Positions 28,228-37,118 of a DNA stretch of 64,000 nt are shown here, in pieces (position 1 is the first letter of the stretch; every line of letters begins with the position of its first letter). The stretch is from Polycladidibacter hongkongensis. GTDB taxonomy: Bacteria > Pseudomonadota > Alphaproteobacteria > Rhizobiales > Stappiaceae. The notes under the pieces are model-generated. The model was given only the letters and a program-made list of their open reading frames with translations, ran no database searches and was not told the origin of the DNA. The DNA lies in contig NZ_LLWC01000009.1 of assembly GCF_001561995.1 (NCBI RefSeq), positions 248,001 to 312,000 of the forward strand. Reading direction: 5' to 3'. The position numbers were made by a program, and so were the translations under genes.

Positions 28228-28699
28228 CGACTGGATCACTCATCTTTGAAACGTGTGGTGAATAGGTCTGCTCTTTAGCAGATTTTTCAATAGGTGGTGA
28301 ACAATTTCCCCGATCACCCTGCGGCTTTTTTCGCCCTTTGCCCTTGGAGCTGCCAAAGGAGCGCTCGCGGCTTTTGGCGCTAAAGGCCTGCTTCAGGCTA
28401 CCACGCAGGTCGCGCAACAGTTCGTCAAAGGGCTGGGAAAGGGCAGCTCTGCGGCCGATCAATACATAATCAGCACCAAGAAGTCCCGCGCCATCTTCCA
28501 GTTTGGCGACAGCGCTACGCAAGCGGCGTTTGATACGGCTTCGCTCCACCGAGTTGCCTGTTTTCTTCGTAACAGTGTAGCCCATACGCGGGGCGCCATC
28601 TTCACGGGTCTTGCAGGCTTGCAACAAAAAAGCGCGCCGAGGTGTTCTACCGCCTTTTGCAACGGCTAGAAACTCGGAGCGCTTTTTTAATGTTTTCAT
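28217..28699 (-). CDS. rnpA: Ribonuclease P protein component
   Basis: RnpA is the protein subunit that helps the RNase P RNA remove tRNA 5' leaders. The conserved region MKTLKKRSEFLAVAKGG and the basic signature SVERSRIKRRLRSAV are present. The start at 28699 matches the family; upstream in-frame residues are not conserved. The C-terminal tail of about 45 residues after QAFSAKS is unusually long, Lys/Gly/Ser-rich and probably disordered. It lies between rpmH and yidC. Confidence 0.93.
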   Translation of the reverse strand: MKTLKKRSEFLAVAKGGRTPRRAFLLQACKTREDGAPRMGYTVTKKTGNSVERSRIKRRLRSAVAKLEDGAGLLGADYVLIGRRAALSQPFDELLRDLRGSLKQAFSAKSRERSFGSSKGKGRKKPQGDRGNCSPPIEKSAKEQTYSPHVSKMSDPVDER

Positions 28700-28766
28700 T
28701 GGAGTGCGGCGGTTTCGTTGACTTTTTGTAAAGGCTACGGATTGAGCCGCCGCGCACCCTAGAGAA

Positions 28767-28901
28767 TTAGGCACTCAGGCGCTTACGGCCCTTGGCACGA
28801 CGACGTGCAAGAACTTGGCGGCCATTTTTGGTTGCCATGCGGGCGCGGAAGCCGTGACGACGCTTGCGAACAAGACGGCTCGGTTGGTAAGTACGCTTCA
28901 T
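28767..28901 (-). CDS. rpmH: 50S ribosomal protein L34
   Basis: This 44-residue, very basic protein starts [17 protein letters not shown] and ends with [12 protein letters not shown], the canonical L34 sequence. It was found by direct reading of the minus strand. It heads the rpmH-rnpA-yidC cluster; its stop is 67 bases before the chosen rnpA start. Confidence 0.97.
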   Translation of the reverse strand: MKRTYQPSRLVRKRRHGFRARMATKNGRQVLARRRAKGRKRLSA

Positions 28902-29329
28902 TTTTCTAACCTATGCGCAGGGTAAAAACCCCGCAGTTAAATAGTGGGCGGATCTGCCTAGCCAAACCCGGGTTAAACCATCATGGCGGCGCGTGGCCGC
29001 AGGTTTGTTGGCACTCCTAGTCGAGCGCGCTTATATTAGGCGCGGCGGGGCAAGTCAATGTTCTGCGCCCGCTAAACTGACTCAATTTTGCGATTCTTTT
29101 CGCTTTTGTGCCGGCGCAACGCGAATTTACCGCGATTCATCGTCTTTCCCCAAAAGATACAGGGCTCAGTAACTCAAAACCCACGAACCTGTGATTGAGT
29201 TGTGAGAAGATATCACCCCCATAAACAAGCAGTTTCCGCTAATTTAGAAGGGTAAGGCAGGCGCCCATTGTAGGATTCGTGCCTTAGGCCCTTAAATGAA
29301 AATCTAACCTGAGAAAGACGCCAAACTCG
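28902..29329. other. Divergent intergenic region between rpmH and the VTT membrane protein
   Basis: About 430 bases without a convincing gene. It must carry the strong promoter of rpmH on the minus strand and a promoter for the gene starting at 29330. No DnaA-box cluster, tRNA or recognisable small RNA was seen. Confidence 0.5.
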
Positions 29330-30184
29330 ATGACGCAGGGCAAAAATAACACGGGTCAACCCAGCCTCAATAGAAAGCGCCGTCTGCAGCGGTGGTTGCC
29401 GCTTGTTGTGCTTGTCGTGTTGATGGGACTGGCGTTTTCGCAGGGATGGCACAGGCAGGTCTCGGTTTCCGCGCTTATCATGCATCGTGAAGGCCTACTA
29501 AACATCTATGCGAGCTATCCGGTTCTCGTGCTGCTGTCCTATGCTGCGTTCTATATTCTTGCAACCGCATTATCCATACCCGGTGGTGCGGTGCTCACCA
29601 TCGCCTCAGGTTTTCTGTTTGGCTGGTTCATTGGCGGTGCGATAACTGTGGGAGCTGCGACACTCGGGGCGATTGCGGTGTTTGTCATTGCAAAAAGTTC
29701 GCTCGGGGCGGAACTGCGTGAAAAGGCAGGTCCCATGCTTTCCAAAATGGCGGCAGGTTTTCGCCACAACGCCACGTCTTACATGCTGTTCTTGCGCTTG
29801 TGCCCCATTTTTCCGTTCTGGCTAGTGAATATTGCACCTGCGCTATTCTCTATCTCATTGTTTCGATATGCATGGACCACTGCGCTCGGCATTATTCCTG
29901 GCACCTTCGCCTTTGCTTTCGTTGGATCGGGACTTGAAAGCCTGGTGATGGCGCAAGAGGCAGCGAATCCGGGCTGTGCTGCTGCCGCAACCTGCTCTCT
30001 CGAGCTAAGCGCCCTAATAACACCGCGAATTTTGATAGCTTTAACCGCCCTTGCGGTTGTCGCGTTGATACCCAGCATATTGCGCCAGTTGGGTTGGTTC
30101 GCGCAGGGGGGACATGCTGCGAATGCTCCAAAAATATCAGGTAAGCAGAAAAGCAGCTCCGCAAAACTAGGGGAAGACGATTAA
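29330..30184 (+). CDS. TVP38/TMEM64-family (VTT domain) membrane protein
   Basis: This inner-membrane protein belongs to the DedA/VTT superfamily. After a basic N terminus there is one helix (about 22-40), then a VTT domain (about 60-210) with the hallmark SIPGGAVLTIASGFLFGW, a short amphipathic part and FRYAWTTALGIIPGTFAFAFVG. Relatives are implicated in lipid scrambling or transport. Its stop overlaps the start of the next gene by one base (TAATG), so the two are translationally coupled. This pairing with a disulfide-reductase flavoprotein recurs in proteobacteria. Confidence 0.88.
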   Translation: MTQGKNNTGQPSLNRKRRLQRWLPLVVLVVLMGLAFSQGWHRQVSVSALIMHREGLLNIYASYPVLVLLSYAAFYILATALSIPGGAVLTIASGFLFGWFIGGAITVGAATLGAIAVFVIAKSSLGAELREKAGPMLSKMAAGFRHNATSYMLFLRLCPIFPFWLVNIAPALFSISLFRYAWTTALGIIPGTFAFAFVGSGLESLVMAQEAANPGCAAAATCSLELSALITPRILIALTALAVVALIPSILRQLGWFAQGGHAANAPKISGKQKSSSAKLGEDD

Positions 30185-31641
30185 TGTCTGAGCAGACGAC
30201 CTTATGTCCCGATACATGCATTATAGGTGCGGGCGCCGCCGGATTAACAGCCGCGGCTGCCCTAAGTGCCTTTGGGCGGCAAGTTGTATTGATTGAAAAA
30301 GGTAAGATGGGCGGCGACTGTCTGAATTACGGCTGCGTTCCCTCCAAAGCCCTGCTCGCCGCTGCCGAACGTGCTAACGCCGTGCAAAGCGCAGGCGACT
30401 TGCTTCCTCAACTTGTTTCCGGGCCGATTGATTTTGCGGTGGCGCGGAAAAATGTAGAAGACGCCATTGCCGCTATAGCGCCTCATGACTCAAAGGAGCG
30501 GTTTGAAGAGTTGGGCGTGAGCGTCCTGCGTGCGGAGGCGCGCTTTATCAGCCCGCGGCTGGTGCAGGCAACGGCCCTGAACGGGGCGCAAGTCTTGGTA
30601 AAAGCTCGCCGCTTCATTGTCGCAACCGGAGCGACAGCCACAGTGCCGCCAATCCCGGGGCTGGAGCAAACCCCATACCTGACCAATGAGAACCTGTTCT
30701 CTTTGCAAGAGCGCCCTAAGCATCTTCTAGTTATCGGTGCAGGGCCAATTGGTGTCGAAATGGCACAGGCGCATGCGCGTCTGGGCTCAAAAGTCACAAT
30801 AATTGAGTCTGCTCAGCCGCTGTCCGGCTTTGAGCCGCGTCATGCCGAAATGGTATTGGCGCAATTGCAAGCCGAAGGCGTGGATCTGCTTTCAGCCGCA
30901 CATGTCAAGAATTCCCACTACAACGCAGATGCCTCTTGCCAAGAGCGGGTTAAGCTCACTGTGGAAACGCAGGCAGGGGTACAAACAATTGCTGGTTCAC
31001 ATCTATTGTTGGCCACAGGGCGCAAACCAAAGCTTGATAAGCTGGGTTTGCGGGAGGCTGGGGTCGCAACGCGAAACGGCTTCATTACAGTTTCGAGCAA
31101 TCTTAAGACCAGTAATCGCCGTATTTTCGCGCTGGGAGACGTAAATGGTCTGCACCAGTTTACCCATGCTGCTGGAGGACAAGCCGCCCTTGCTGTGCGA
31201 AACATTCTCTTCCGCTTGCCGGTCAATCATAGGAAAATGGTTGTTCCTGCCGCGCTGTATACCTCGCCGGAGCTTGCTTGTGTCGGAATGCTGCCATCTT
31301 CAATTACACGGGGCGATGGGTTACAGGTGCTATCCGCTCCCTTTAGTCAAAATGATCGCGCTGTCGCTGCCGGGCATGCCGAGGGTGAGCTGCAAATCGT
31401 CGTAGGCAAAAAAGGCAGGCTTTGCGGCGCCTCAGCTGTCGGTGTCGGGGCAGGGGAGCTTATTGGCCTGCTCGCCAGCGAAATGAGCCGTGGTAGCAAA
31501 GTGGGGGCACTACTTTCCAATAGCTTCCCTTACCCCACCTATGGGGAACTGATAAAACGAGTGGCGCTGCAATATTATGCAAATGTGCCGAAGAAGCCGT
31601 TGCTTCGCCGCGCCGCCGCGCTGCTTGCCCGTTTGGGCTAG
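30184..31641 (+). CDS. Pyridine nucleotide-disulfide oxidoreductase (mercuric reductase-like)
   Basis: This is a class I flavin disulfide reductase of the lipoamide dehydrogenase/mercuric reductase group. The FAD-binding IIGAGAAGLTAA motif is at about 13-24, the redox-active pair is Cys46/Cys51 in DCLNYGCVPSKA, the second nucleotide site is VIGAGPIGVEMAQ, and FALGDVNG precedes the dimerisation domain. The usual catalytic His-Glu region near the C terminus reads SNSFPYPTYGELIKR, as in the mercuric reductase-like, non-mercury enzymes found with TVP38 proteins. No MerA N-terminal metal-binding domain or terminal Cys pair is present, so mercury reduction is unlikely. Confidence 0.87.
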   Translation: MSEQTTLCPDTCIIGAGAAGLTAAAALSAFGRQVVLIEKGKMGGDCLNYGCVPSKALLAAAERANAVQSAGDLLPQLVSGPIDFAVARKNVEDAIAAIAPHDSKERFEELGVSVLRAEARFISPRLVQATALNGAQVLVKARRFIVATGATATVPPIPGLEQTPYLTNENLFSLQERPKHLLVIGAGPIGVEMAQAHARLGSKVTIIESAQPLSGFEPRHAEMVLAQLQAEGVDLLSAAHVKNSHYNADASCQERVKLTVETQAGVQTIAGSHLLLATGRKPKLDKLGLREAGVATRNGFITVSSNLKTSNRRIFALGDVNGLHQFTHAAGGQAALAVRNILFRLPVNHRKMVVPAALYTSPELACVGMLPSSITRGDGLQVLSAPFSQNDRAVAAGHAEGELQIVVGKKGRLCGASAVGVGAGELIGLLASEMSRGSKVGALLSNSFPYPTYGELIKRVALQYYANVPKKPLLRRAAALLARLG

Positions 31642-31751
31642 CCTCTCCTACCATTGTCTCCCCCGTAAAACTACGAGGGGGCAATTGCAAGTGTGACACA
31701 ACCTGATAGACTGGCGCCTCCATAAGTCGCTCAAAACCCAGCGGCATTAAC

Positions 31752-33272
31752 ATGACTGCAACAATTGGCAAGTTTGCTCAGGTGCTGGATAAAAACGCTC
31801 CTTCCATTGGCGAAGGTACCACAGCTGAAAGCCAAGCCACCGGGCAACAACAGGTGTCGCACCAGCGCAACCCCTATCGTGGATTGTCAGCAAAGCTGCT
31901 CGCGTTAACTGCACTGTTTGTCATGCTCTCCGAAATCCTGATTTTTGTGCCAAGCATCGCCAATTTTCGTAACTCATGGTTGGCAGACAAGGCTGCGGTG
32001 GCCGGGGTGGCGGCGACGCTTCTCACCGAGGCTCGGGGCCTTAGTCCGGTGCGGCAGCAGCAGCTGCTTGATGTAACCAAAGCCGAGGCAATTTCGTTGA
32101 TCCGCGGGGACAACCGCTGGCTTATTGCTATTGGCAACCCGCCGGCACCCATTCGACAAACAATCCAGCTTGAAGAGCTGGAGCCGCTAAAATCTATTGT
32201 CTCTAGCATGAAGATTTTGACTGGTGCGCAAACAGGCAGCCTCCGTATTCAGGCCGCCGTAAACATGGATCCTAATACGCAGGTTGATCTGATTATTCCC
32301 ATCAAGGCTGTTCGCGCCGATATGCTAAAATTCTCCGCGAACATCTTTTGGCTTTCTCTGGCGATATCGATCATAACTGCCACGCTTGTTTATTTCTCGC
32401 TGCGGGCACTGTTTTTACGGCCAATGCTCCGCCTCACGCAATCTATGGCAGAATTCGCCCGCCAGCCGGAAAACACCAGCAAGATCATTAGGCCCTCCGC
32501 GCGCAAGGATGAAATCGGCTGTGCAGAGCAAGAGCTGGAGCGCTTGCAGCGTTCGCTCAACCAAACCTTGCAGCAGCAGCGGCGCATGGCCGCCCTTGGC
32601 CTTGCTGTTTCAAAAATCAATCATGATTTGCGCAATCTGCTTGCCTCGGCGCAATTGTTTACCGAGCGACTTGAAACACTGCCAGACCCGACAGTGCAGC
32701 GTCTCGCCCCAAAAGTTCTCAGTACGTTGGATCGTGCAACCAACTACACAAAGGCGGTTATGGATTACGGGAAGGCTCAAGAAGCGATCCCGCAGCCGCG
32801 CATTGTTTGCGTCGCTGCGGTCCTGCGCGATGTCGCGGAGCTTTTGGAGCTGGAGCATGGCGGTTCTGTACAGTTTAAGAACAACCTTCCCAATGGCCTA
32901 GAAGTGAACGCAGACCCTGAACAGCTCTTCCGTGTCCTCTTGAATCTATGCCGCAATGCTGTGCAAGCTATGCAAAGCAGTGGCGGCGAGGAAGTGGTCA
33001 AGCGCTTGAGCGTGTGGGCACAGGAAGACGAAACAGAAACAGCACTCTTTATCGCAGATACGGGCCCCGGTATTCCAGCAGCTACCCTAAGAACGTTGTT
33101 TCAAGCTTTTCACAGCTTCGGCAAACAGGGCGGGACCGGTCTTGGGCTTGCAATTGCCAGAGAAATCGCTCTCGCTCATGGCGGAACATTGGATTTGGTA
33201 AAGACCGACAGCACCGGCACCACATTCTGCCTGAGGTTGCCTCGCCAGCCGCAGTCTAAAAGTGGGCAGTGA
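31752..33272 (+). CDS. Orphan sensor histidine kinase
   Basis: This is a membrane histidine kinase. One helix lies near residues 50-70, a periplasmic sensor part follows, and a second helix lies near 195-218. A HAMP-like segment (ALFLRPMLRLTQSMAEFA) leads to the phosphoacceptor region SKINHDLRNLLAS with His291, and the HATPase domain has RVLLNLCRNAVQAM, DTGPGIP and GGTGLGLAIARE. No response-regulator gene is adjacent, so it is an orphan. The stimulus is unknown. Confidence 0.88.
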   Translation: MTATIGKFAQVLDKNAPSIGEGTTAESQATGQQQVSHQRNPYRGLSAKLLALTALFVMLSEILIFVPSIANFRNSWLADKAAVAGVAATLLTEARGLSPVRQQQLLDVTKAEAISLIRGDNRWLIAIGNPPAPIRQTIQLEELEPLKSIVSSMKILTGAQTGSLRIQAAVNMDPNTQVDLIIPIKAVRADMLKFSANIFWLSLAISIITATLVYFSLRALFLRPMLRLTQSMAEFARQPENTSKIIRPSARKDEIGCAEQELERLQRSLNQTLQQQRRMAALGLAVSKINHDLRNLLASAQLFTERLETLPDPTVQRLAPKVLSTLDRATNYTKAVMDYGKAQEAIPQPRIVCVAAVLRDVAELLELEHGGSVQFKNNLPNGLEVNADPEQLFRVLLNLCRNAVQAMQSSGGEEVVKRLSVWAQEDETETALFIADTGPGIPAATLRTLFQAFHSFGKQGGTGLGLAIAREIALAHGGTLDLVKTDSTGTTFCLRLPRQPQSKSGQ

Positions 33273-33446
33273 ACGCAGTTGCCAAGTAAGTCGCCCATTG
33301 TGCTATTTTCTCTGTGCACATTCGACGACAAATCGGGGTTCCTTTTCCCCAATTCGCGAAAAACAAAGAAAAAATTCAATTTGGCGCTTGCCAACAGCAG
33401 AAGCTACGGCTACATAAGCCCCCGTTCCCGACGGAACAATAGACCT

Positions 33447-33523
33447 GCACCGGTAGCTCAGCTGGATAGAGCACCAGACTACGAATCTGGGGGTCGGGGG
33501 TTCGAATCCTCCCCGGTGCGCCA
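33447..33523 (+). tRNA. tRNA-Arg (anticodon ACG), copy 1
   Basis: A 77-base tRNA with encoded CCA. The acceptor stem is GCACCGG / CCGGTGC, the D arm is AGCTCAGCTGGATAGAGC, and the T arm contains GGTTCGAATCC. The anticodon stem-loop is CCAGACTACGAATCTGG, placing ACG as the anticodon, so it reads CGU and, after A34 deamination, CGC and CGA. Confidence 0.97.
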
Positions 33524-33564
33524 TTCTTCTACAAGAAATGGTTACAGGCTATTAAATGATACAG

Positions 33565-33641
33565 GCACCGGTAGCTCAGCTGGATAGAGCACCAGACTAC
33601 GAATCTGGGGGTCGGGGGTTCGAATCCTCCCCGGTGCGCCA
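33565..33641 (+). tRNA. tRNA-Arg (anticodon ACG), copy 2
   Basis: Identical in all 77 positions to the copy 41 bases upstream, including the encoded CCA. Both copies are probably processed from one transcript. A tandem duplication is the simplest origin. Confidence 0.97.
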
Positions 33642-33761
33642 TGTTAAAGCGCGTATGCCGTATCTGAAAAGGTGCGGCTATTTTTGTTTTATGCCTTTCC
33701 CCTGTTAGTACCGTGCAAATTTGGAGCGCCGGGCAGTTTGCGCCAAGCGCTTTTTTGGTGC

Positions 33762-34988
33762 TCAAGTCACCTTGGCTTTTGTCATATACTCTGGCTGTCG
33801 CCACAACTCTTCTTCCAGCACCTGTTGCAAGGTCTGCGCCGCCTTCACTGTGTCCTCGTAGCCGATGTAAAGCGGCGTAAAGCCAAAGCGCATCACATTT
33901 GGCGCGCGAAAGTCGCCAATAACACCTTCCGCTATTAGCGCTTGCACGATTGCATAACCGCTCTCGTGCCGGAAAGAGACCTGAGATCCATAGGCGGACC
34001 GGTTTTTACTGCCCACTAACTCAACCTGCGGGCAGCGTGTCTGCACTTCTTCGATGAATAAATCGCACAACGCGAGCGCCTTTTTGCGCAGCTCTTGCAT
34101 GTCCACGCCGTCATAGACGTCTAGCGCTCTGTTAAGGGCAGTTAGCCCCAGGATAGGTGGCGTACCAACGCGCAGCCGCCGCACCCCTTCTGCTGGTTGG
34201 TATTCATGGTCAAACGCAAAGGGGGCCGCATGGCCCATCCAGCCAGAAAGCGGGCTGGCGAGAGCTTTGTGATGCCGCTCTGCAACATAACAAAAGGCTG
34301 GAGCGCCCGGCCCACCATTGAGATACTTATAGCCACAACCCACGGCAAAATCCGCGTTGCACGCATCAAGCTCCACTTGAAATGCACCCGCTGAATGGGC
34401 GAGATCCCAAAGTGTCAATGCGCCTACGGCCTGTGCCTTCTGGGTCAGCTCCGCCATCGGGTGCAGCTTGCCACTACGATAATCGACCTGCGTGAGCATG
34501 AGCACCGCCACGCTCTCATCAATTGCTTCTGCAACATCTTCAGGCGCAACGGTTTTTAACTCGTGTCCCTGTGCAAGCAGTTGGCTAAGTCCTTGCGCCA
34601 TATACAGATCAGTCGGAAAATTACCAGTGTCTGAAAGGATTATCTTCCTCGCAGGCCGTAAGGATAATGCCGCTGCGAGCGTTTTAAACACATTGAGCGA
34701 TGTGCTGTCGCCGCAGCTGATGCAATGCGCCTTGGTGCCAAGCAGCGGCGCAAGTTTTGATGCGACTTTCTCTGGCAAATCGATCCAGTCATGCTCATTC
34801 CAGCCTCGGATAAGCGATTTGCCCCATTGATTGGTCACCAGCTGTTGCACAGCTTCCTCGACGCCGCGTGGCAATGCGCCTAGTGAGTTGCCATCTAGAT
34901 AAACAACACCCTCGGGCAACTTGAATTGCGCGCGTTTGGTCGCAAAGGCATCGGATTGGTCGAGATCACGAGCTTCGGCAAGTTTCAT
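33762..34988 (-). CDS. kynU: Kynureninase
   Basis: KynU is a PLP enzyme that cleaves kynurenine to anthranilate and alanine in tryptophan breakdown. The pattern YLDGNSLGALPRGV, DSTSLNVFKTLAAAL, SDTGNFPTDLYM and the PLP-binding GCGYKYLNGGPGAP (Lys221) are characteristic. The ATG at 34988 gives 408 aa; residues upstream in the same frame are not conserved. kynA and kynB are not beside it, so the rest of the pathway must lie elsewhere. An AT-rich perfect inverted repeat sits just upstream and may be an operator. Confidence 0.94.
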   Translation of the reverse strand: MKLAEARDLDQSDAFATKRAQFKLPEGVVYLDGNSLGALPRGVEEAVQQLVTNQWGKSLIRGWNEHDWIDLPEKVASKLAPLLGTKAHCISCGDSTSLNVFKTLAAALSLRPARKIILSDTGNFPTDLYMAQGLSQLLAQGHELKTVAPEDVAEAIDESVAVLMLTQVDYRSGKLHPMAELTQKAQAVGALTLWDLAHSAGAFQVELDACNADFAVGCGYKYLNGGPGAPAFCYVAERHHKALASPLSGWMGHAAPFAFDHEYQPAEGVRRLRVGTPPILGLTALNRALDVYDGVDMQELRKKALALCDLFIEEVQTRCPQVELVGSKNRSAYGSQVSFRHESGYAIVQALIAEGVIGDFRAPNVMRFGFTPLYIGYEDTVKAAQTLQQVLEEELWRQPEYMTKAKVT

Positions 34989-35024
34989 TGCATGTAGTTT
35001 CCATGTAATAGCAGCGAGTGCATT

Positions 35025-35060
35025 GTTTTGTTTGAATATTTCTAGAATAGCAAACAAAAC
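35025..35060. promoter_or_regulatory. Inverted repeat upstream of kynU (candidate operator)
   Basis: A perfect 10-base inverted repeat (GTTTTGTTTG / CAAACAAAAC) with a 16-base spacer that itself contains TTCTAGAA. It lies 37-72 bases upstream of the kynU start, where a repressor or an AsnC/Lrp-type activator would bind. The regulator is not identified. Confidence 0.5.
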
Positions 35061-35391
35061 AAAAAACGTCGCGAAAAATTGAAGATTGTCATTCAGATAT
35101 AAATAGAGAAAAATTCATCTTTAATTTTGATGTTAAAAGCCATCACAGCGTAACTTTCTTGCAGTGCTATCATCAAATGCTAAGGAAATTGAGGACTTGT
35201 AAAAGATAGAAAGCTTCCCATATCTCTCCAAGAAACATCTATGCGATTTTTGATGGTTGAAGCATTCGCGGGCAAGGTGCATAATGTGCGCATCCGAAGC
35301 AAAATTGAAGAGTAGAATTCTCGCACCCATCGGGCTCAAGTACCAAGGGCTCGTCTCTTGAAAACAACAGTTAAGGCATAAGAGACGGCAT
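35061..35391. other. Intergenic region between kynU and the Nudix gene
   Basis: AT-rich, with no convincing gene. It should contain the promoters for the divergent kynU and Nudix genes. Apart from the inverted repeat at its left side I see nothing specific. Confidence 0.5.
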
Positions 35392-35934
35392 ATGAAAAAA
35401 ATGACGAAGGCCGAAGCCAAAGGGTTGGGCACGGCGCGGCAATACGCGGCGCTTCCCTTTCGCAAGCTAGGCAAGAACAAAACCGAAGTCCTGCTCATCA
35501 CCTCGCGTGAAACGCGGCGGTGGGTTGTCCCCAAGGGATGGCCGATGAAGAACAAGACTGGGCAGGAAACCGCAGAGATCGAGGCTTTTGAGGAAGCAGG
35601 CGTTGCCGGCGTCCTCTGGCATCGCGCGCTGGGCAGCTTTGGTTACCTTAAGCAGCGCGTCGGCAAATTTCCGATCGCTTGTGAGGTCGAGCTTTATCCG
35701 CTGGAAGTGACAGAGGAGCTGAGCGCGTGGCCAGAGCAAGACGAACGCGAACGCAAGTGGTTCACGCCCTCACAAGCAGCAAAGCTGGTACATGAGCCTG
35801 AGTTAAAAGCTTTGCTTCGCACTTTTGGGGCGAAAAAGAGTATTAAAGCGCGTGAGCCAATGGGTTACCCACGCGGCCTGACGCGTCTGGCTGCGCAGCG
35901 GGCAGGCAAGTTGTTTGACCGCATTGGCATCTAG
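35392..35934 (+). CDS. Nudix-family hydrolase
   Basis: This small Nudix protein resembles the diphosphoinositol-polyphosphate phosphohydrolase-like bacterial subgroup (VLLITSRETRRWVVPKGWPMK). The Nudix box region reads TGQETAEIEAFEEAGVAG. The EExG core that binds metal is present, but the Arg of the usual REUxEE is Ile here. The substrate, a nucleoside-diphosphate derivative, cannot be assigned. The C-terminal tail is basic. Confidence 0.83.
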   Translation: MKKMTKAEAKGLGTARQYAALPFRKLGKNKTEVLLITSRETRRWVVPKGWPMKNKTGQETAEIEAFEEAGVAGVLWHRALGSFGYLKQRVGKFPIACEVELYPLEVTEELSAWPEQDERERKWFTPSQAAKLVHEPELKALLRTFGAKKSIKAREPMGYPRGLTRLAAQRAGKLFDRIGI

Positions 35935-36008
35935 GCTGTTTTCCTCTATCAAACACTCTATCTACCAAGCCGTGCTTGGCTTTGAGTGTTTGCTGCGGAG
36001 AAAGACAT

Positions 36009-36533
36009 ATGAAAATTGCTGCCGTCACCATCTCTGATCGTGCCTCAGCTGGCGTTTATGAAGACAAAAGCGGGCCGGCGATCCTTGCCTATCTGGAGGC
36101 CGTAGTTACAACACCTTACGAACCGATCCATCGCATAATACCAGATGGCATTGAGAGTGTGGTTTCCCATTTGCAGAAGCTGGTCGACGAAGAAAAGGTC
36201 GACCTGATCCTCACCACAGGCGGCACAGGTCCTGCCCTGCGCGATCTAACGCCAGAAGCCATGCGGCAGGTAATGGAAAAAGAGTTGCCCGGCTTTGGAG
36301 AGCTGATGCGCGAAGTTTCCCTGCGCGAAGTCCCTACCGCTATTTTATCTAGGCAAACCGCCGGAACACGTGGCGCCAGCTTGATCATCAACCTACCCGG
36401 TAAGCCATCTGCAATCAAAACCTGCTTGGATGCAGTCTTCCCAGCAGTTCCATATTGCTTGGATCTCATCGGCGCCGGCTTTGTTGATACAGATCCTGAG
36501 CTCATTAAAGCATTCCGCCCAAAGAAGAAATAG
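36009..36533 (+). CDS. mogA: Molybdopterin adenylyltransferase
   Basis: MogA adenylates molybdopterin before molybdenum insertion in molybdenum cofactor synthesis. The family pattern VTISDRASAGVYEDKSGP, the phosphate-binding TTGGTGPALRDLTPEA and the C-terminal NLPGKPSAI are present. The ATG at 36009 follows a GGAG site and matches the family start. At 174 aa it is a single-domain MogA without MoeA fusion. Other moa/moe genes are not in the window. Confidence 0.93.
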   Translation: MKIAAVTISDRASAGVYEDKSGPAILAYLEAVVTTPYEPIHRIIPDGIESVVSHLQKLVDEEKVDLILTTGGTGPALRDLTPEAMRQVMEKELPGFGELMREVSLREVPTAILSRQTAGTRGASLIINLPGKPSAIKTCLDAVFPAVPYCLDLIGAGFVDTDPELIKAFRPKKK

Positions 36534-36542
36534 GGACAGCGT

Positions 36543-37118
36543 TCAAGGCCAAATGCGCATCAAATCGCTAGCGTTTGGCCTGCCTTTACTCTGACGCTGC
36601 TTATCACTGCTACCTATCGAGATGAAGCAAACGAATGCTTCATTACTTTTTAGGCTAAGCATTTCGCCGAAGGCTGCCTCCCGCACTGCTTCTCCAGACG
36701 TGACACGGCTGGCAAATCCAAGAGCTTGCGCCATCAGCAAAACATTTTGCAAAGCGGCCCCCGCGCTGATCAGGCGGTCGGTATCGGGTATGTTGCGATG
36801 TTCCAAGGGGTGCGCGACAATCATCGCTAATAGCATCGGTCCATTATAGGCCTTTTGCCTTGCGCGTGTGCGCAGCTCCTCGGTCAAATCTGGTTGTCGG
36901 CGCAATGCGCTTTGCTCAAAGTAATCAGCCAATTTCGCTCTACCCGCATCGTTGATAACTAAGAACCGAAATGGGTGTTGCCGTCCGTGGTCCGGCGCTG
37001 TTGCCGCCGCTTCTATAATTTGAGTAAGCTGGGCATTGTCGGGTGCGGGCTCTTGCATGTGCTTCAGCGAAGCGGAGTTCCTCTCGTGCATTATGGCGCT
37101 AAGCTCATCAGCCGTCAT
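36543..37118 (-). CDS. Nitroreductase-family protein (YdjA-like)
   Basis: This FMN-dependent nitroreductase-fold protein is closest to the small YdjA type. The N-terminal HERNSASLKHMQEPAPDN and AAATAPDHGRQHPFRFLVI segments and the AGAALQNVLLMAQALGF region are typical. The ATG at 37118 follows an AAGG site; in-frame residues further upstream are not conserved. The substrate is unknown. It converges with mogA, the stops being nine bases apart. Confidence 0.87.
   Translation of the reverse strand: MTADELSAIMHERNSASLKHMQEPAPDNAQLTQIIEAAATAPDHGRQHPFRFLVINDAGRAKLADYFEQSALRRQPDLTEELRTRARQKAYNGPMLLAMIVAHPLEHRNIPDTDRLISAGAALQNVLLMAQALGFASRVTSGEAVREAAFGEMLSLKSNEAFVCFISIGSSDKQRQSKGRPNASDLMRIWP

Noticed and set aside
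28902..29329. Replication origin near rpmH
   Set aside because: rpmH is next to dnaA and oriC in some bacteria, but there is no dnaA or dnaN gene and no cluster of DnaA boxes was seen here.
30184..31641. Mercury resistance (merA) gene
   Set aside because: It lacks the N-terminal heavy-metal domain and the C-terminal cysteine pair, and no other mer genes are nearby.
31650..31690. Hairpin (CCCCC / GGGGG) after the disulfide reductase gene as a terminator
   Set aside because: The stem is imperfect and has no following T-run, so support is too weak.
33447..33641. Repeated 77-base unit as a CRISPR or repeat array
   Set aside because: Only two units are present and each folds as a full tRNA-Arg with encoded CCA.
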